Positions 24,379-32,994 of a DNA stretch of 40,854 nt are shown piece by piece. How positions within the stretch are numbered: the stretch's first letter is position 1; each line of letters opens with the position of its first letter. This DNA is from Planctomycetaceae bacterium. Its GTDB lineage: Bacteria > Planctomycetota > Phycisphaerae > Phycisphaerales > SM1A02. Both the position numbers and the translations under genes were made by a program. Below the pieces are notes generated by a model. That model was not told the DNA's origin. It did no database searches and saw only the letters and a list, made by a program, of their open reading frames with translations. The stretch covers positions 1 to 40,854 of the forward strand of contig JAJTGL010000018.1 in assembly GCA_021297795.1 (NCBI GenBank), given 5' to 3'.

Positions 24379-25890
24379 CTACCGCGCCGTCGACCTTGCA
24401 CCCGAACGCTTGCGCGGATCCGCTTCTGCTTCTTTCTCGCGACCATCGAGCCGCGTGCGCGGTTCGCCGGTCTCGAGATCGATCGGCACCTCGCGCAGAT
24501 ACGTCGGCACGAGTTCGTCGATCGACTCGGCGGTGCGACCCTCCGCCCGGCGAAACCGCTCCGCCGCGATCGCGATGCATGCGCTGTCGCGGAGGGCGGT
24601 CGTCTGCCCGATGCGCGTCGACCAGTCCCGGATTCCGTCCGTCGAGAACCCGAGCAACGAGTTGACCGGATCGAGGATCGACTTTCGCGTCCTTCTCCAC
24701 GCTCTTCGATCCGCCGGTTGCAGCTTCAACTGCGCCTCGATCTCGGCAAGCGCCGCGTCGTATGCGGCGATCAGTTCCCTTCGAGTCGGCATGAGCGCCC
24801 AGACCACGGGTGCCATCAGGAATGCACCGATCTCCTCCGGGCGACCCTCAGTGTCGCCTCCCAATCCCTGCACGCTGAACGCACTGAAGATCGCCCGGGG
24901 CACGACCACGCCATCCACATGGCCATCGCCCTGGACCTCGTACGTGTAGCACGCATCGATCACTTCTTCGAAACCGACGCGCTCGCCTGCGAAATCGAAC
25001 TCGATCGGTCCATCGCCCGCCCTTGTCACGACCGAGCGAAGGCGCGCGAGCTGCGCGTCATCGAAGGCGTCCGGTTTCGCAAGCACCAATGCGTGCGCTT
25101 CCCCCCACGCCCACTCGCGGAACATGCTGGCGAACGCCTGCGCGAACGCGGTGCCGTTCTCAAGCGCATGATCCGAGATCTCCATGATCGCCTGCAGGTT
25201 GTCGATGGCGCGAGCGCCATCACCTGCGAACGCCGCGTGCCTTGCCTCCAGCCGTAGCAGCCGACCGACATGTGGAAGAAGCTCAAATCCTGGATCCTCG
25301 AGCGAGAAGCTGGAGGCCGCTTCGTCGGGTGACAGGGCAGCGGCCTCTTCGTGCGACGGGAGATCGAAGAACCGCGCCGTGCGCGCGTCGAACGAACGCT
25401 GCGGCATCATGCCGAAGGGGGTTTCCGGCGTCACCTTGCGGATCGCAGCGAGCCGTGCGGCCGAGTCGGCGACGAGCCACGTGCCGACCACCCATTCAGG
25501 ATCCGCGGGGAAACGAGCCTCAAGCGCGACCTTGATCCAATCTTCCCGCGGCCGCGATCCCTCCACCGGCGTCCGGTCCCTCATCTGCCCGACGACTCCG
25601 GTGACAGGCTCGATATCCGCCTCGAACCAGTTCTGCGCGCAGTCGCCACAGTCGGGTCGATCGAGCCAGAAAGCATCGATGTACTTCGGGAAGACGGGTT
25701 CCTTCGAGAGGTCGAAACGCACCGTGCGGCGCCAGCGCTCCGCTTCCGTCATCCGGTTTGTCGCCGTGCGCTTCATGAGGATCGACGCGAAGACGAGCCA
25801 CGCGACCGTACCCGCGATCGCGAGCACGAAGAGCGCCCACGCGGCACGACGAACGAAGCGGATGCGGGGTCTACGGGAAAGTGGATCCAT
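24379..25890 (-). CDS. Membrane-anchored protein, shorter paralogue B of the HAAS-linked family
   Basis: A 503-residue paralogue of the downstream gene. It has a basic start (MDPLSRRPRIRFVRR), one membrane segment at about residues 18-39, the EPVFPKYIDAFWLDRPDCGD box with Cys81 and Cys84, a long alpha-rich middle, and the C-terminal motif AIAAERFRRAEGRTAESIDE followed by YLREVPIDLETGEPRTRLDG. The tail adds basic residues (KEAEADPRKRSGARSTAR) missing from paralogue A. It is divergent from pgeF. It shares order and pattern with the 675-residue HAAS protein but lacks the HAAS domain. Confidence 0.75.
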   Translation of the reverse strand: MDPLSRRPRIRFVRRAAWALFVLAIAGTVAWLVFASILMKRTATNRMTEAERWRRTVRFDLSKEPVFPKYIDAFWLDRPDCGDCAQNWFEADIEPVTGVVGQMRDRTPVEGSRPREDWIKVALEARFPADPEWVVGTWLVADSAARLAAIRKVTPETPFGMMPQRSFDARTARFFDLPSHEEAAALSPDEAASSFSLEDPGFELLPHVGRLLRLEARHAAFAGDGARAIDNLQAIMEISDHALENGTAFAQAFASMFREWAWGEAHALVLAKPDAFDDAQLARLRSVVTRAGDGPIEFDFAGERVGFEEVIDACYTYEVQGDGHVDGVVVPRAIFSAFSVQGLGGDTEGRPEEIGAFLMAPVVWALMPTRRELIAAYDAALAEIEAQLKLQPADRRAWRRTRKSILDPVNSLLGFSTDGIRDWSTRIGQTTALRDSACIAIAAERFRRAEGRTAESIDELVPTYLREVPIDLETGEPRTRLDGREKEAEADPRKRSGARSTAR

Positions 25891-26037
25891 CAGAACTGAC
25901 CTGTGCCCTCGGGCACGCTCGACAGCATACGGCCGGATGCTCGGCCGCCAAGCACCTCGCGCGGGGCTCCGCGGCGCCGAGCAGCCTCGACGGCCGTCCA
26001 CTCGCCTCCCGAGCCTTTCCGCGCCGATAGATGCGTC

Positions 26038-26853
26038 GTGCTGCGCGAAACGAAATCCCCCGCTGGCCCGGTCATCCTCACGAGCGATCTCCTTGCGCGC
26101 GCTGGGTTCCGCCACGCATTCTCGACGCGGCATGGCGGCGCGAGTGGCGCGCCGTTCGACTCGCTCAATCTCCAGAGCGTGCAGGCGAATGCGCGCATTG
26201 CCGAGGGCGAACCGCGCGACAGCGACGCGAACATCCGCGAGAACCACGCGCGCTTCGCCATGGCCGCGGGCCTCGCGCGCGATGTCGCCGTCGTCGACGT
26301 GAGCCAGGTGCACGGATGCACGGTCGTCGCCGCGCGCGACGCGACCGCCACGCGCGTCGCCGCCGATGCGCTCACGAGCGTGCGCGGAGGCAACGCGATC
26401 CTCATCCGCGTGGCCGATTGCGTGCCCGTCCTGCTGGCCGACCCCGCGACGGGCGCGGTGGCCGCGGTGCACGCGGGTTGGCGCGGTGTCGTCGCAGGGG
26501 TCGTGCCTGCGGCGATCGACGCCCTTCGTGCGATCGGTGTCGATGCTCGCAACATCATCGCGGCCGTCGGGCCCTCGATCTCGGCGCGCCACTTCGAGAT
26601 CGGCCCCGAGGTCGCCGACGAACTGGCGCGCGCCGACCTCGCGTCGTGCGTTGTCGCACCGGGCATCCACGGCCCGAAGCATCACGCAGATCTCGTGCGG
26701 GGAGTGCGCCTTCAGCTCGAGCGCGCGAGCGTCGCCGCCGCAAACATCGATGCGGAGCCACCGTGCACCTACGCCGACCGAGCGCGCTTTCACAGCTTCC
26801 GCCGCGATGGCGCGCGCAGTGGTCGACTTGCGGCGATCATCGCTCCGAAGTGA
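26038..26853 (+). CDS. pgeF: YfiH/PgeF-type purine nucleoside phosphorylase (laccase-domain family)
   Basis: A 271-residue member of the multicopper-polyphenol-oxidase-fold family now known to act on purine nucleosides and to help peptidoglycan quality control. The zinc set is complete: QVHG (His), ADCVP (Cys) and VHAGWRG (His). Other family marks are FSTRHGGASGAPFDSLNLQ, AAVGPSISARHFEIGPEV and RFHSFRRDGARSGRLAAII. A GTG at 26038 is taken as start because the only in-frame ATG (25903) would leave 12 bp to the divergent gene; the true start is uncertain. Its 3' end overlaps the convergent HAAS gene by 17 bp. Confidence 0.88.
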   Translation: MLRETKSPAGPVILTSDLLARAGFRHAFSTRHGGASGAPFDSLNLQSVQANARIAEGEPRDSDANIRENHARFAMAAGLARDVAVVDVSQVHGCTVVAARDATATRVAADALTSVRGGNAILIRVADCVPVLLADPATGAVAAVHAGWRGVVAGVVPAAIDALRAIGVDARNIIAAVGPSISARHFEIGPEVADELARADLASCVVAPGIHGPKHHADLVRGVRLQLERASVAAANIDAEPPCTYADRARFHSFRRDGARSGRLAAIIAPK

Positions 26854-28864
26854 CCTCGCCTGCAGGTGCGCGTGCGGGCACGACGCGCGTCCAGCCCGCG
26901 GCGCCCGACTTCCACCAGACGCGCACATGGTCGCCGTCCTCGGACCCGGTCGCATGCGGATCGACATCCGACACCGGCTGCGTCGGATCGAGCGGCGCGT
27001 CGACCGCGATGGCCGACGCGGAGCGCGCGCTGCTCGCACCGATCGTCTCCCGGCGGTCGGCGGTTGCGCTCGAGAGCGACACCATCCGCGAGCCCACATC
27101 GTGGACCGGCAGTCCGTCCGCATCGCGCGGTCCGGCGTCGACCGCAAGCGGTGCGCGCGCACGGTCGTCGAAACCATCGACACCGATGTCGTAGATCAGC
27201 GGACGACCGTCGACCAGCGCGTACCTCCATGACGCACGCTCGTGAACATTGGCATCGAGAGGCCAGCCGAGGAACTTCTCGAGCTCCGCGCGATCCGCCG
27301 GAAACCGTCCGTTCGCCCGGCGGAAGCGCTCGATGCCGATCGCGGCCGCCGCCGTGTCCTGCAACGCGCGCAGCGCCCATGCGGTCGTCGCCGACTTGCC
27401 CAGCGCCGGCATCATGACGCCGAGCACCGGTCCCGCCTTCTCGCGATTCGTCTCGAACGCGTGGTCGGCCGCCTGCATGCTCGCGAATGCTTCCTTCCGC
27501 GACGGCGATCGCGCTGCGGCGATCATGGCATCGAAGTGATCATCGAGCCACGCCATCGCCTCCCGACGGCCGGGCATGGCGTGGGCCGCGATCGGGCCAC
27601 CGAGGAACGACGTAACCAGAAGCACTCGCTCGCCGAGCCCGTCGACCCGCACTGCTGCCGACATCGGCGCGACTTCGCGCATGAAGTCCGTGTATGCATG
27701 CGCGAGCATCACGCCATCCCCGTTACCATCGTCGCTGTAGCAGCGCTGGATGATGTCGTCGATGCCGAAACGCTCCGCTTCGAAGGCACGCACGAGATCG
27801 ATGCCGCCCGTGCGCACCAGCGCCTCGAGCCGCGCGAGCTGCGCATCATCGAAACGCTCGCCATGATTCTCGATCGCCGAGACGATGGTGCCAAGCACCA
27901 GCTGTCGCGTGCCCGCCTCGACGAGCGCGTTGATGAGGAATCCCGACTCTCCCGCATGCGTCGCCATGATCGATGCGGCCTCGATGTCGTCCATGAAGAG
28001 CTCCGTACGTCCATCGTGGATCGCGAGCGTCGCGTCGGCGCACATGAGCTTCGCCGTCCCACGGAGCATCGCGCACTGCGGCAACAGCGCACTCAGGAGT
28101 GTTCCCGTGAAGAGCGATGATGCAGACGCGTCGTAGAAGGTGTCGACGCGGAAGAACTTCGCGACGCGACGATCCGGCCAGCCGTCGGTCGCGACCGCCA
28201 CGCCGAGCACCGGATGATCCTTCACCTTCCGCAGCATCTCGATGCGCGGCGCAAGCAGCCCGAGGACTTCCCTGACGCGTGCGAGCGCCTCCGCGTCGTA
28301 CTCCATGCGCGGCAGATCCTCCTCGATCCGCACGCGCGCACTGGACAGTGCGCTCGGGGGATTGGCGCTGTCGATGATGATCGAGACGCCGTCGTCGCCG
28401 GAAAGGGCCGAGACATAGATGTCGATCGCCGCGCCCTCCGCGCCGGGCTTCGGCATGCGCGCATTGACGGCCGCCGCGGCGTCGAACGACACGACGGGCT
28501 CGCGGAACGAGAGCATCGTCGCGTAGCCGGTGTAGGCGACGACGAGCGCTGCGGTCGTGATCGAGCTGTAGCGCAGGAGCGCGCCCGCGGCGCGGTCGAT
28601 CGGCGCGCGCTTCGCGATCGCACTTTGTCGAAGCGAGCGCGCGCTTGTCCGCGCGTCGCCGTAGGTCCGGATCAGGTCGTCCGAAGTGCGGCCGGCCGCG
28701 AGACCCTCTGCGAAGTGCGAGGCGAGCTCGCTCGCGACCTCGATCTGTTCGCTCCGGCGCAGGCGCGTGCGGCGCACGACATCGGCGATGAACGCGGTGA
28801 CTTCCGCGGAGAGACGGGATTCGGTGAGCCGTGCGCGGACGGCGCGCTTCTTCATTCCGAACAT
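26837..28864 (-). CDS. HAAS-domain membrane protein of the same paralogous family
   Basis: A 675-residue protein. The start at 28864 is supported by GGAAGGAA 6 nt upstream. Residues of about 33-80 (LRRSEQIEVASELASHFAEG and LIRTYGDARTSARSLRQS) match the HAAS/DUF1700 helical domain typically encoded next to PadR regulators. A membrane segment follows (about 95-118) and then a large domain. The C-terminal motif AIGIERFRRANGRFPADRAE relates it to the two shorter paralogues, after which it carries about 100 extra residues. padR lies 34 bp upstream on the same strand, so it is likely co-transcribed and perhaps signals through PadR. Output unknown. Confidence 0.8.
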   Translation of the reverse strand: MFGMKKRAVRARLTESRLSAEVTAFIADVVRRTRLRRSEQIEVASELASHFAEGLAAGRTSDDLIRTYGDARTSARSLRQSAIAKRAPIDRAAGALLRYSSITTAALVVAYTGYATMLSFREPVVSFDAAAAVNARMPKPGAEGAAIDIYVSALSGDDGVSIIIDSANPPSALSSARVRIEEDLPRMEYDAEALARVREVLGLLAPRIEMLRKVKDHPVLGVAVATDGWPDRRVAKFFRVDTFYDASASSLFTGTLLSALLPQCAMLRGTAKLMCADATLAIHDGRTELFMDDIEAASIMATHAGESGFLINALVEAGTRQLVLGTIVSAIENHGERFDDAQLARLEALVRTGGIDLVRAFEAERFGIDDIIQRCYSDDGNGDGVMLAHAYTDFMREVAPMSAAVRVDGLGERVLLVTSFLGGPIAAHAMPGRREAMAWLDDHFDAMIAAARSPSRKEAFASMQAADHAFETNREKAGPVLGVMMPALGKSATTAWALRALQDTAAAAIGIERFRRANGRFPADRAELEKFLGWPLDANVHERASWRYALVDGRPLIYDIGVDGFDDRARAPLAVDAGPRDADGLPVHDVGSRMVSLSSATADRRETIGASSARSASAIAVDAPLDPTQPVSDVDPHATGSEDGDHVRVWWKSGAAGWTRVVPARAPAGEVTSER

Positions 28865-28898
28865 GGGGGTTCCTTCCGTTGTGTGTCTGGAGTGAACT

Positions 28899-29282
28899 TC
28901 AGGCGAGGCTCGGGCACGCGCGGGCAGCCGAATCGGCGGCGAGCAGCGGCAGTCCGATCCGCGAGAGGCCAAGCGACGCCATCGCGCGCGTGATCTCGCG
29001 CCATTGATCCGCGTCCTCGGCGAGGCGCGTCTTGCCCGCCTTCGTCAGCGAGTAGTACTTGCGCGGCCGCGCGCCCGACTCGTCCCAGCGCGACTTCACG
29101 AGGCCCTTCGCCTCGAGGTTGTAGAGCATCGGATAGACGGTCGATTGGCCGAGGTGGAGCGCGTCGCCCTTGGTGCGGGCGAGCGCCTCGACGATCGCAT
29201 AGCCGTAGAGCTCGCCGCTCTCGAGCACCTTCAGGACGGCGAGCATGCCGGCGCCTCGGATGAACTGGTCGTCTGCAGCCAT
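28899..29282 (-). CDS. PadR-family transcriptional regulator
   Basis: A 127-residue winged-helix regulator. Family core: LAVLKVLESGELYGYAIVEA, HLGQSTVYPMLYNLEAKGLV and the wing RPRKYYSLTKAGKTRL. PadR proteins usually repress their own operon and a linked membrane or efflux gene. The start at 29282 has AAGGAAATCCCC directly upstream. It is the first gene of the padR-HAAS pair. The tandem GAGAACTTCCGCC repeats just upstream of its start are the best candidate operator region. Confidence 0.9.
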   Translation of the reverse strand: MAADDQFIRGAGMLAVLKVLESGELYGYAIVEALARTKGDALHLGQSTVYPMLYNLEAKGLVKSRWDESGARPRKYYSLTKAGKTRLAEDADQWREITRAMASLGLSRIGLPLLAADSAARACPSLA

Positions 29283-29309
29283 GGGGATTTCCTTCAAGAC
29301 TTGCCGTGA

Positions 29310-29361
29310 GAGAACTTCCGCCGAGAACTTCCGCCGAGAACTTCCGCCGAGAACTTCCTCA
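29310..29361. repeat. 13-bp tandem repeat in the padR leader
   Basis: gagaacttccgcc at 29310-29322, 29323-29335 and 29336-29348, with a fourth, partly diverged copy at 29349-29361. It begins 28 bp before the padR start. Candidate regulator-binding array or neutral minisatellite. Confidence 0.9.
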
Positions 29362-29412
29362 GGAAGGGCTTCGGGACCGCCGGATCGCGGCGGCGTGTAC
29401 TTTGCGCCACAT

Positions 29413-29418
29413 AGTATA
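29413..29418 (-). promoter_or_regulatory. Possible -10 element for padR
   Basis: TATACT on the minus strand, about 130 nt before the padR ATG, inside cgtatactatgtgg. No convincing -35 at 17 nt. gtatac (29414-29419) is also a small palindrome. Confidence 0.28.
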
Positions 29419-29592
29419 CGGAGCGGATCTTTGCGGATTCGTGAATTGGTGCTGTTTCCCATGATTTTGCGGAAATCCCTGCCCCGCTCCGGGTGTCCGA
29501 ACCGTCGATCTGCCGCAAGGTGGGGACAGCCGGTCCACACGTCGTGCGGCGTTGGACGGCCGTCTCTCCCCGATGTGAGGCGCGCAAAAGTG

Positions 29593-29623
29593 CGACCGCC
29601 GCCCGGGCTCCGGGCGGCGGTCG
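29593..29623 (-). terminator. Perfect 13-bp hairpin with a T tract on the minus strand
   Basis: cgaccgccgcccg (29593-29605) pairs with cgggcggcggtcg (29611-29623) around a 5-nt loop; on the minus strand it is followed by cacttttg. No minus-strand gene ends here, so its role is unclear. Confidence 0.5.
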
Positions 29624-29860
29624 TCCATGCGGCGGGAGGTACCCAACTCCCTCCCCGGCCGGTGGGCTGGGTCGGCGCGATTCCGGCGTGCCTTCCTGCA
29701 CGCCCCATCGCGCGACGACGGACAGCGAACGGCGCGCCATCGCTGCCACTTCATGCGTGAGGATTCCTCTGTCCGTTCCGGTCGCGCGACATCGCGTGAC
29801 TGCCGTCCTGACAGCGAAGCCTTTCTCGCTCAGCACGTATGCTGCGCGCGCGGCACGCAC

Positions 29861-30562
29861 ATGGCCACGCGCACGTTTCCAGCACTCTCGACCAAGCCGT
29901 CCGCGCGCGAACGCGCCGCAGGCATCGTGCGCGTCGGCGAACGGGCGCTCCTTCGCTTCGCGCGCGACGAGGACGGTGCGGCGTTCATCGACATGCTCTC
30001 CCGCTCGCGGGAACACCTCGCGCCGTGGATGCCGCGGACCGCGCGCGGCAGCGAGCCCTCGTTCGGTCGGCGATTCGCCCGCATGCTGCAGCCCGACTGC
30101 GCATCGGGCGGCCGGCTGCGTCTTCTCGTCTGTGCACGCGACGATGGCCGCATGGTTGGCGTCGCAAGCCTCGGAAGCATGAGCGAGTGGCCCAGCCTCG
30201 ACTGCCACATCGGCTACTGGCTCGCCGCGGGCGAACCCGGCAAGGGATTGATGCGCGACGCCGTGGCGTCCCTCGTCGACCACGCCTTCGAGGATCGCGG
30301 CCTACACCGGATCGCGGCGAACATCATCCCGCACAACAACCGCTCGATCGCCCTCGTCCGTGCGCTCGGCTTCACGCGCGAGGGCATGCTGCGCGGCCTG
30401 ATCGAGATCGACGGCGCCTGGCGCGATCACGAATGCTGGTCGATCCTCTCGACGGAGTGGCGCAGCGGCGCGCTCGATCGCACGGACGGCGCAGGCGCAC
30501 GGCGCCAAAAGGCACCGCGCCGCACGCAGGGCGCGCGGCGCGGCGATCGTTCGGCAGATTGA
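29861..30562 (+). CDS. GNAT-family N-acetyltransferase (RimJ/RimL-like)
   Basis: A 233-residue acetyltransferase of the RimJ type that would acetylate a protein N terminus or a small amine. Visible marks are SREHLAPWMPRT early in the domain (family HL..Wmp), CHIGYWLAAGEPGKGLMRDA for the acetyl-CoA loop (the usual GrG is modified), and RIAANIIPHNNRSIALVRAL with GFTREGMLR, the typical NxxSixvaeklGF.xEG pair. The C-terminal 35 residues are basic and low-complexity. The start at 29861 gives the domain an extension of about 20 residues. It converges with the PEP-CTERM-like gene, 6 bp apart. Confidence 0.85.
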   Translation: MATRTFPALSTKPSARERAAGIVRVGERALLRFARDEDGAAFIDMLSRSREHLAPWMPRTARGSEPSFGRRFARMLQPDCASGGRLRLLVCARDDGRMVGVASLGSMSEWPSLDCHIGYWLAAGEPGKGLMRDAVASLVDHAFEDRGLHRIAANIIPHNNRSIALVRALGFTREGMLRGLIEIDGAWRDHECWSILSTEWRSGALDRTDGAGARRQKAPRRTQGARRGDRSAD

Positions 30563-30568
30563 ACCGGT

Positions 30569-31180
30569 TCAACGACGACGACGCGTACCGGCCAGACCGG
30601 CAAGCCCGAGCAGCGCGAACGCGCCTGGTGCAGGCACCAAGACGCCCGTCACCTTGTCGGAGTTTCCATCGGCGAAGCCGCGGAAGCGCGCAACGAAGGC
30701 ATGGCCGCCGGCGCCATCGAAGAACGACGATTCGGTGAGCGTGGCGAGCAGGGACGCACTCGCCGTGACGCTGAAGACCGTGGTCAGCGAGGATCCGACG
30801 GCGATACCGTTCGAAGGCGATCCACCGCCCTCCCAGGTCGTGCTCGTCGAGGCACCGAAGTCGAAGATGCCGAACGGACTTCCCGAGGCATCGACCAGCA
30901 GGTTCCAGCCGGAACCGGGCGACGCCAGTGCGAGCGTGACACCGTCGACGACGTTGAACGCGAACGCCGTCAACCAACCGCTGTTCGCTGCGGATGAGGT
31001 GTTCGTCAGTTCGACGGTCAGCTCGCCGGTGGTGGCGCCTGTCGCCGTGAACTCCATCACACCGTCGAAGGAGCCAAGGCCCGCATGACTTGTGCCCGTG
31101 GAGAAGTAGATCGCAGCCGAAGCAGGGCCTGCCAGAGTCGCGCCGAGACCCACCATGGCGACACGCGGATAGAAATACAT
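30569..31180 (-). CDS. Secreted PEP-CTERM-like protein A
   Basis: A 203-residue secreted protein. AGGAAGAAGCG before ATG 31180 favours this start over ATG 31201. A signal peptide (about residues 1-22, ending AGPASA) is followed by a beta-sandwich-like region (TGELTVELTNTSSAANSGWL, AFAFNVVDGVTLALA). The end reads FADGNSDKVTGVLVPAPGAF, then ALLGLAGLAG and RRRR, the planctomycete version of a PEP-CTERM sorting tail (VPAPG instead of VPEP). It would be processed by an exosortase-type system not present here. It is paralogous to the gene at 31461 on the same strand, 280 bp away. Confidence 0.82.
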   Translation of the reverse strand: MYFYPRVAMVGLGATLAGPASAAIYFSTGTSHAGLGSFDGVMEFTATGATTGELTVELTNTSSAANSGWLTAFAFNVVDGVTLALASPGSGWNLLVDASGSPFGIFDFGASTSTTWEGGGSPSNGIAVGSSLTTVFSVTASASLLATLTESSFFDGAGGHAFVARFRGFADGNSDKVTGVLVPAPGAFALLGLAGLAGTRRRR

Positions 31181-31460
31181 CGCTTCTTCCTCTCGATTCA
31201 AATCAGTGACGACGGAGATCCGTCAGTTCAGCGGCCGACAGCTCGCGAACGACCGGAAACAGTTCGAACAAGGCGGTGCGCACGGACGCGCAGCCACCTG
31301 CCCGAGAAGAGAACCGACGCTCGAAACTCGTCGCGGAAAAGTCAGATTTTTGGCAAACAGCCTCTCGAGGAAGCTCGGGGCGATGGTCCGAAAGTGCGCA
31401 GCGCCGCGACATGCGCAGGGCGCTCAGTGCGGCGGAAGCCCGAAGGGAGAGGGCTCTGGA

Positions 31461-32060
31461 TCAGCGACGACGGCGCGTACCGACGAGGCCGAGCATCGCG
31501 AGCGCACCCGGCGCGGGCACGACGACACCGGTCACCTTATCGGAGTTTCCGTCCGCGAAACCGCGGAAGCGCGCGACGAACGCATGGCCGCCGGAATCGT
31601 CGAGGAACGACGAATCGGTGAGCGTTGCCAGCACGGACGCATTCGCTGTGACGGTGAACACCGTGGTCAGCGTGGAACCGATCGCGATGCCGTTCGACGG
31701 CGGGCCGCCACCTTCCCAACTCTCGCTCGTCGAGGCACCGAAGTCAAAGTCGCCGTAGGGGCTACCCGCCGGATTGACGAGGAAGTTCCACGTCGAGCCG
31801 GGTGCGAGCGAAAGCGAGACGCCATCGACGACGTTGAACGCGAACGCCGTCAGCCAACCGCTGTTCCCGATCGGCGACGTGTTGGTCAACTCGACCGACA
31901 GCTGACCGGTCGTGGCGCCCGTCGCCACGAAGGTCATCGAACCCGTGAAGGTCCCGAGACCGGCGATGCTTGGCCCGCTCGAGAAGTAGAGCGACGCGGA
32001 TGCGGAACCGGCGACCCCTGCGCAGAGGGGAACCACAAGAAGGAGGTTGCGGGGAGACAT
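31461..32060 (-). CDS. Secreted PEP-CTERM-like protein B
   Basis: A 199-residue paralogue of the protein at 30569. It has a signal peptide (SPRNLLLVVPLCAGVAGSASA), the same core segments (GQLSVELTNTSPIGNSGWLT, AFAFNVVDGVSL, FDFGASTSESWEGGGPPSNG), and the same ending with RFRGFADGNSDKVTGVVVPA, a slightly shorter hydrophobic stretch and RRRR. Divergence is spread across the whole length, so the duplication is not recent. Function unknown. The 280-bp gap to protein A holds nothing recognised; a short A/T-rich patch lies near 31340-31360. Confidence 0.82.
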   Translation of the reverse strand: MSPRNLLLVVPLCAGVAGSASASLYFSSGPSIAGLGTFTGSMTFVATGATTGQLSVELTNTSPIGNSGWLTAFAFNVVDGVSLSLAPGSTWNFLVNPAGSPYGDFDFGASTSESWEGGGPPSNGIAIGSTLTTVFTVTANASVLATLTDSSFLDDSGGHAFVARFRGFADGNSDKVTGVVVPAPGALAMLGLVGTRRRR

Positions 32061-32410
32061 GGCCTGATCCGCTGGACTGCGGACCCTCGGAAGGGGGACA
32101 TGCGGCAGAACACAGATCCGGCGCCAAAACAACAGGACGCTCGGCTGGGAACAGCCGCCCTTCGATCTCCGACCGTAAGGGTGCTCGGTCTTTCGATCCA
32201 CGCCAGTGCAACCGCTGTACTCGCGCACAAATCGCATCGGCTCGGCCGGGCCGAGGATCGATATCGGTCCACGGCGCGGTTCGCGCTCCGGTCCCCGTAC
32301 AAGCGGGTCCCGTCCAGTTTCGGAAGTTCCGCCTCAGCAGCTCCTTGCGATCGGCCGATCTTTGCCATAACCTCCCCGGCCCGCCCTGAGGTTCGGCGGC
32401 ACATCCAAAC
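32061..32410. other. 350-bp gap before the tRNA gene
   Basis: It should hold the promoter of PEP-CTERM-like protein B (minus) on the left and of the tRNA on the right. Only the tRNA promoter candidate and the palindrome at 32349-32360 were noted. Confidence 0.4.
32345..32373 (+). promoter_or_regulatory. Candidate promoter for tRNA-Ala
   Basis: TTGCGA (32345-32350), 17 nt, TAACCT (32368-32373), about 38 nt before the tRNA. The spacer includes a perfect 12-bp palindrome, gatcggccgatc (32349-32360), a possible protein-binding site. Confidence 0.3.
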
Positions 32411-32483
32411 GGGCCTGTAGCTCAATTGGGAGAGCGCTTCCATGGCATGGAAGAGGTCGTCGGTTCGAGCCCGATCAGGTCCA
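32411..32483 (+). tRNA. tRNA-Ala(GGC): tRNA-Ala (anticodon GGC)
   Basis: A 73-nt cloverleaf. The acceptor GGGCCTG pairs with CAGGTCC and includes the G3-U70 wobble that identifies alanine tRNAs. The D stem is GCTC/GAGC, the anticodon stem CTTCC/GGAAG has the seven-base loop ATGGCAT (anticodon GGC), and the T arm GTCGG/CCGAT has the loop TTCGAGC. Discriminator is A. The CCA end is not fully encoded (ACCT follows). Confidence 0.96.
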
Positions 32484-32529
32484 CCTCAAGACGCGCCGCA
32501 GGCATCCGCCTGCGGCGTTGTCGTTGGGT

Positions 32530-32856
32530 CTACCCGGCGGCCGCGGCGCGTGTGACGGCGAGAGAGATGCCAGAGCCGAACAGCGTGATTGCACGCATCG
32601 CCCCGAACACCAGCCGGGCGATCACTTCGGCGAGAAGCCCGTCCGGGCTGGTGCTGAACAACAAGAGCAGCGCCGGAAACAGCCAGAAGGCCGTGACGGT
32701 GAGAACGTGCGGCCACATGACGTGACCGATCACGTACGGCGTCGTCGTGAAGTGTTCGGACTCGGTCGGCCCGCCACTTGGGAAGAGCGCCCACGTCACC
32801 GCCGACCGCATCGCCCGCAGTACCGCGCCTCGAAATCCGAACCGCAGCGCGTGCAT
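32530..32856 (-). CDS. Small membrane protein of unknown function
   Basis: A 108-residue open frame with codon usage like its neighbours (mostly G or C in third positions) and two probable membrane segments: PHVLTVTAFWLFPALLLLF and VIARLVFGAMRAITLFGSGI. The basic N terminus (MHALRFGFRGAVLRAMRSAV) would stay inside. No family recognised. It converges with the tRNA, ending 47 bp after it. The frame stays open further upstream, but ATG 32856 is the most natural start. Confidence 0.5.
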   Translation of the reverse strand: MHALRFGFRGAVLRAMRSAVTWALFPSGGPTESEHFTTTPYVIGHVMWPHVLTVTAFWLFPALLLLFSTSPDGLLAEVIARLVFGAMRAITLFGSGISLAVTRAAAAG

Positions 32857-32994
32857 TGCATGCGGACCGCGAGCGTCCAGCGCGGTGCCTGCGCTCACCA
32901 CGCCGAGGGTGGTCGTCCAACTGGTTGCGTCCCCCCACCGGACAGGCGAAGATCGGAGCATCAACCACGAGGTCACCCTCGGAAGGAATCCCCG

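Larger units (their letters stand above)
29283..29860. other. 578-bp gap between padR and the acetyltransferase
   Basis: It holds the 13-bp repeats (29310-29361), a -10-like TATACT on the minus strand (29413-29418) and a perfect hairpin (29593-29623). The rest shows no gene. Confidence 0.5.
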
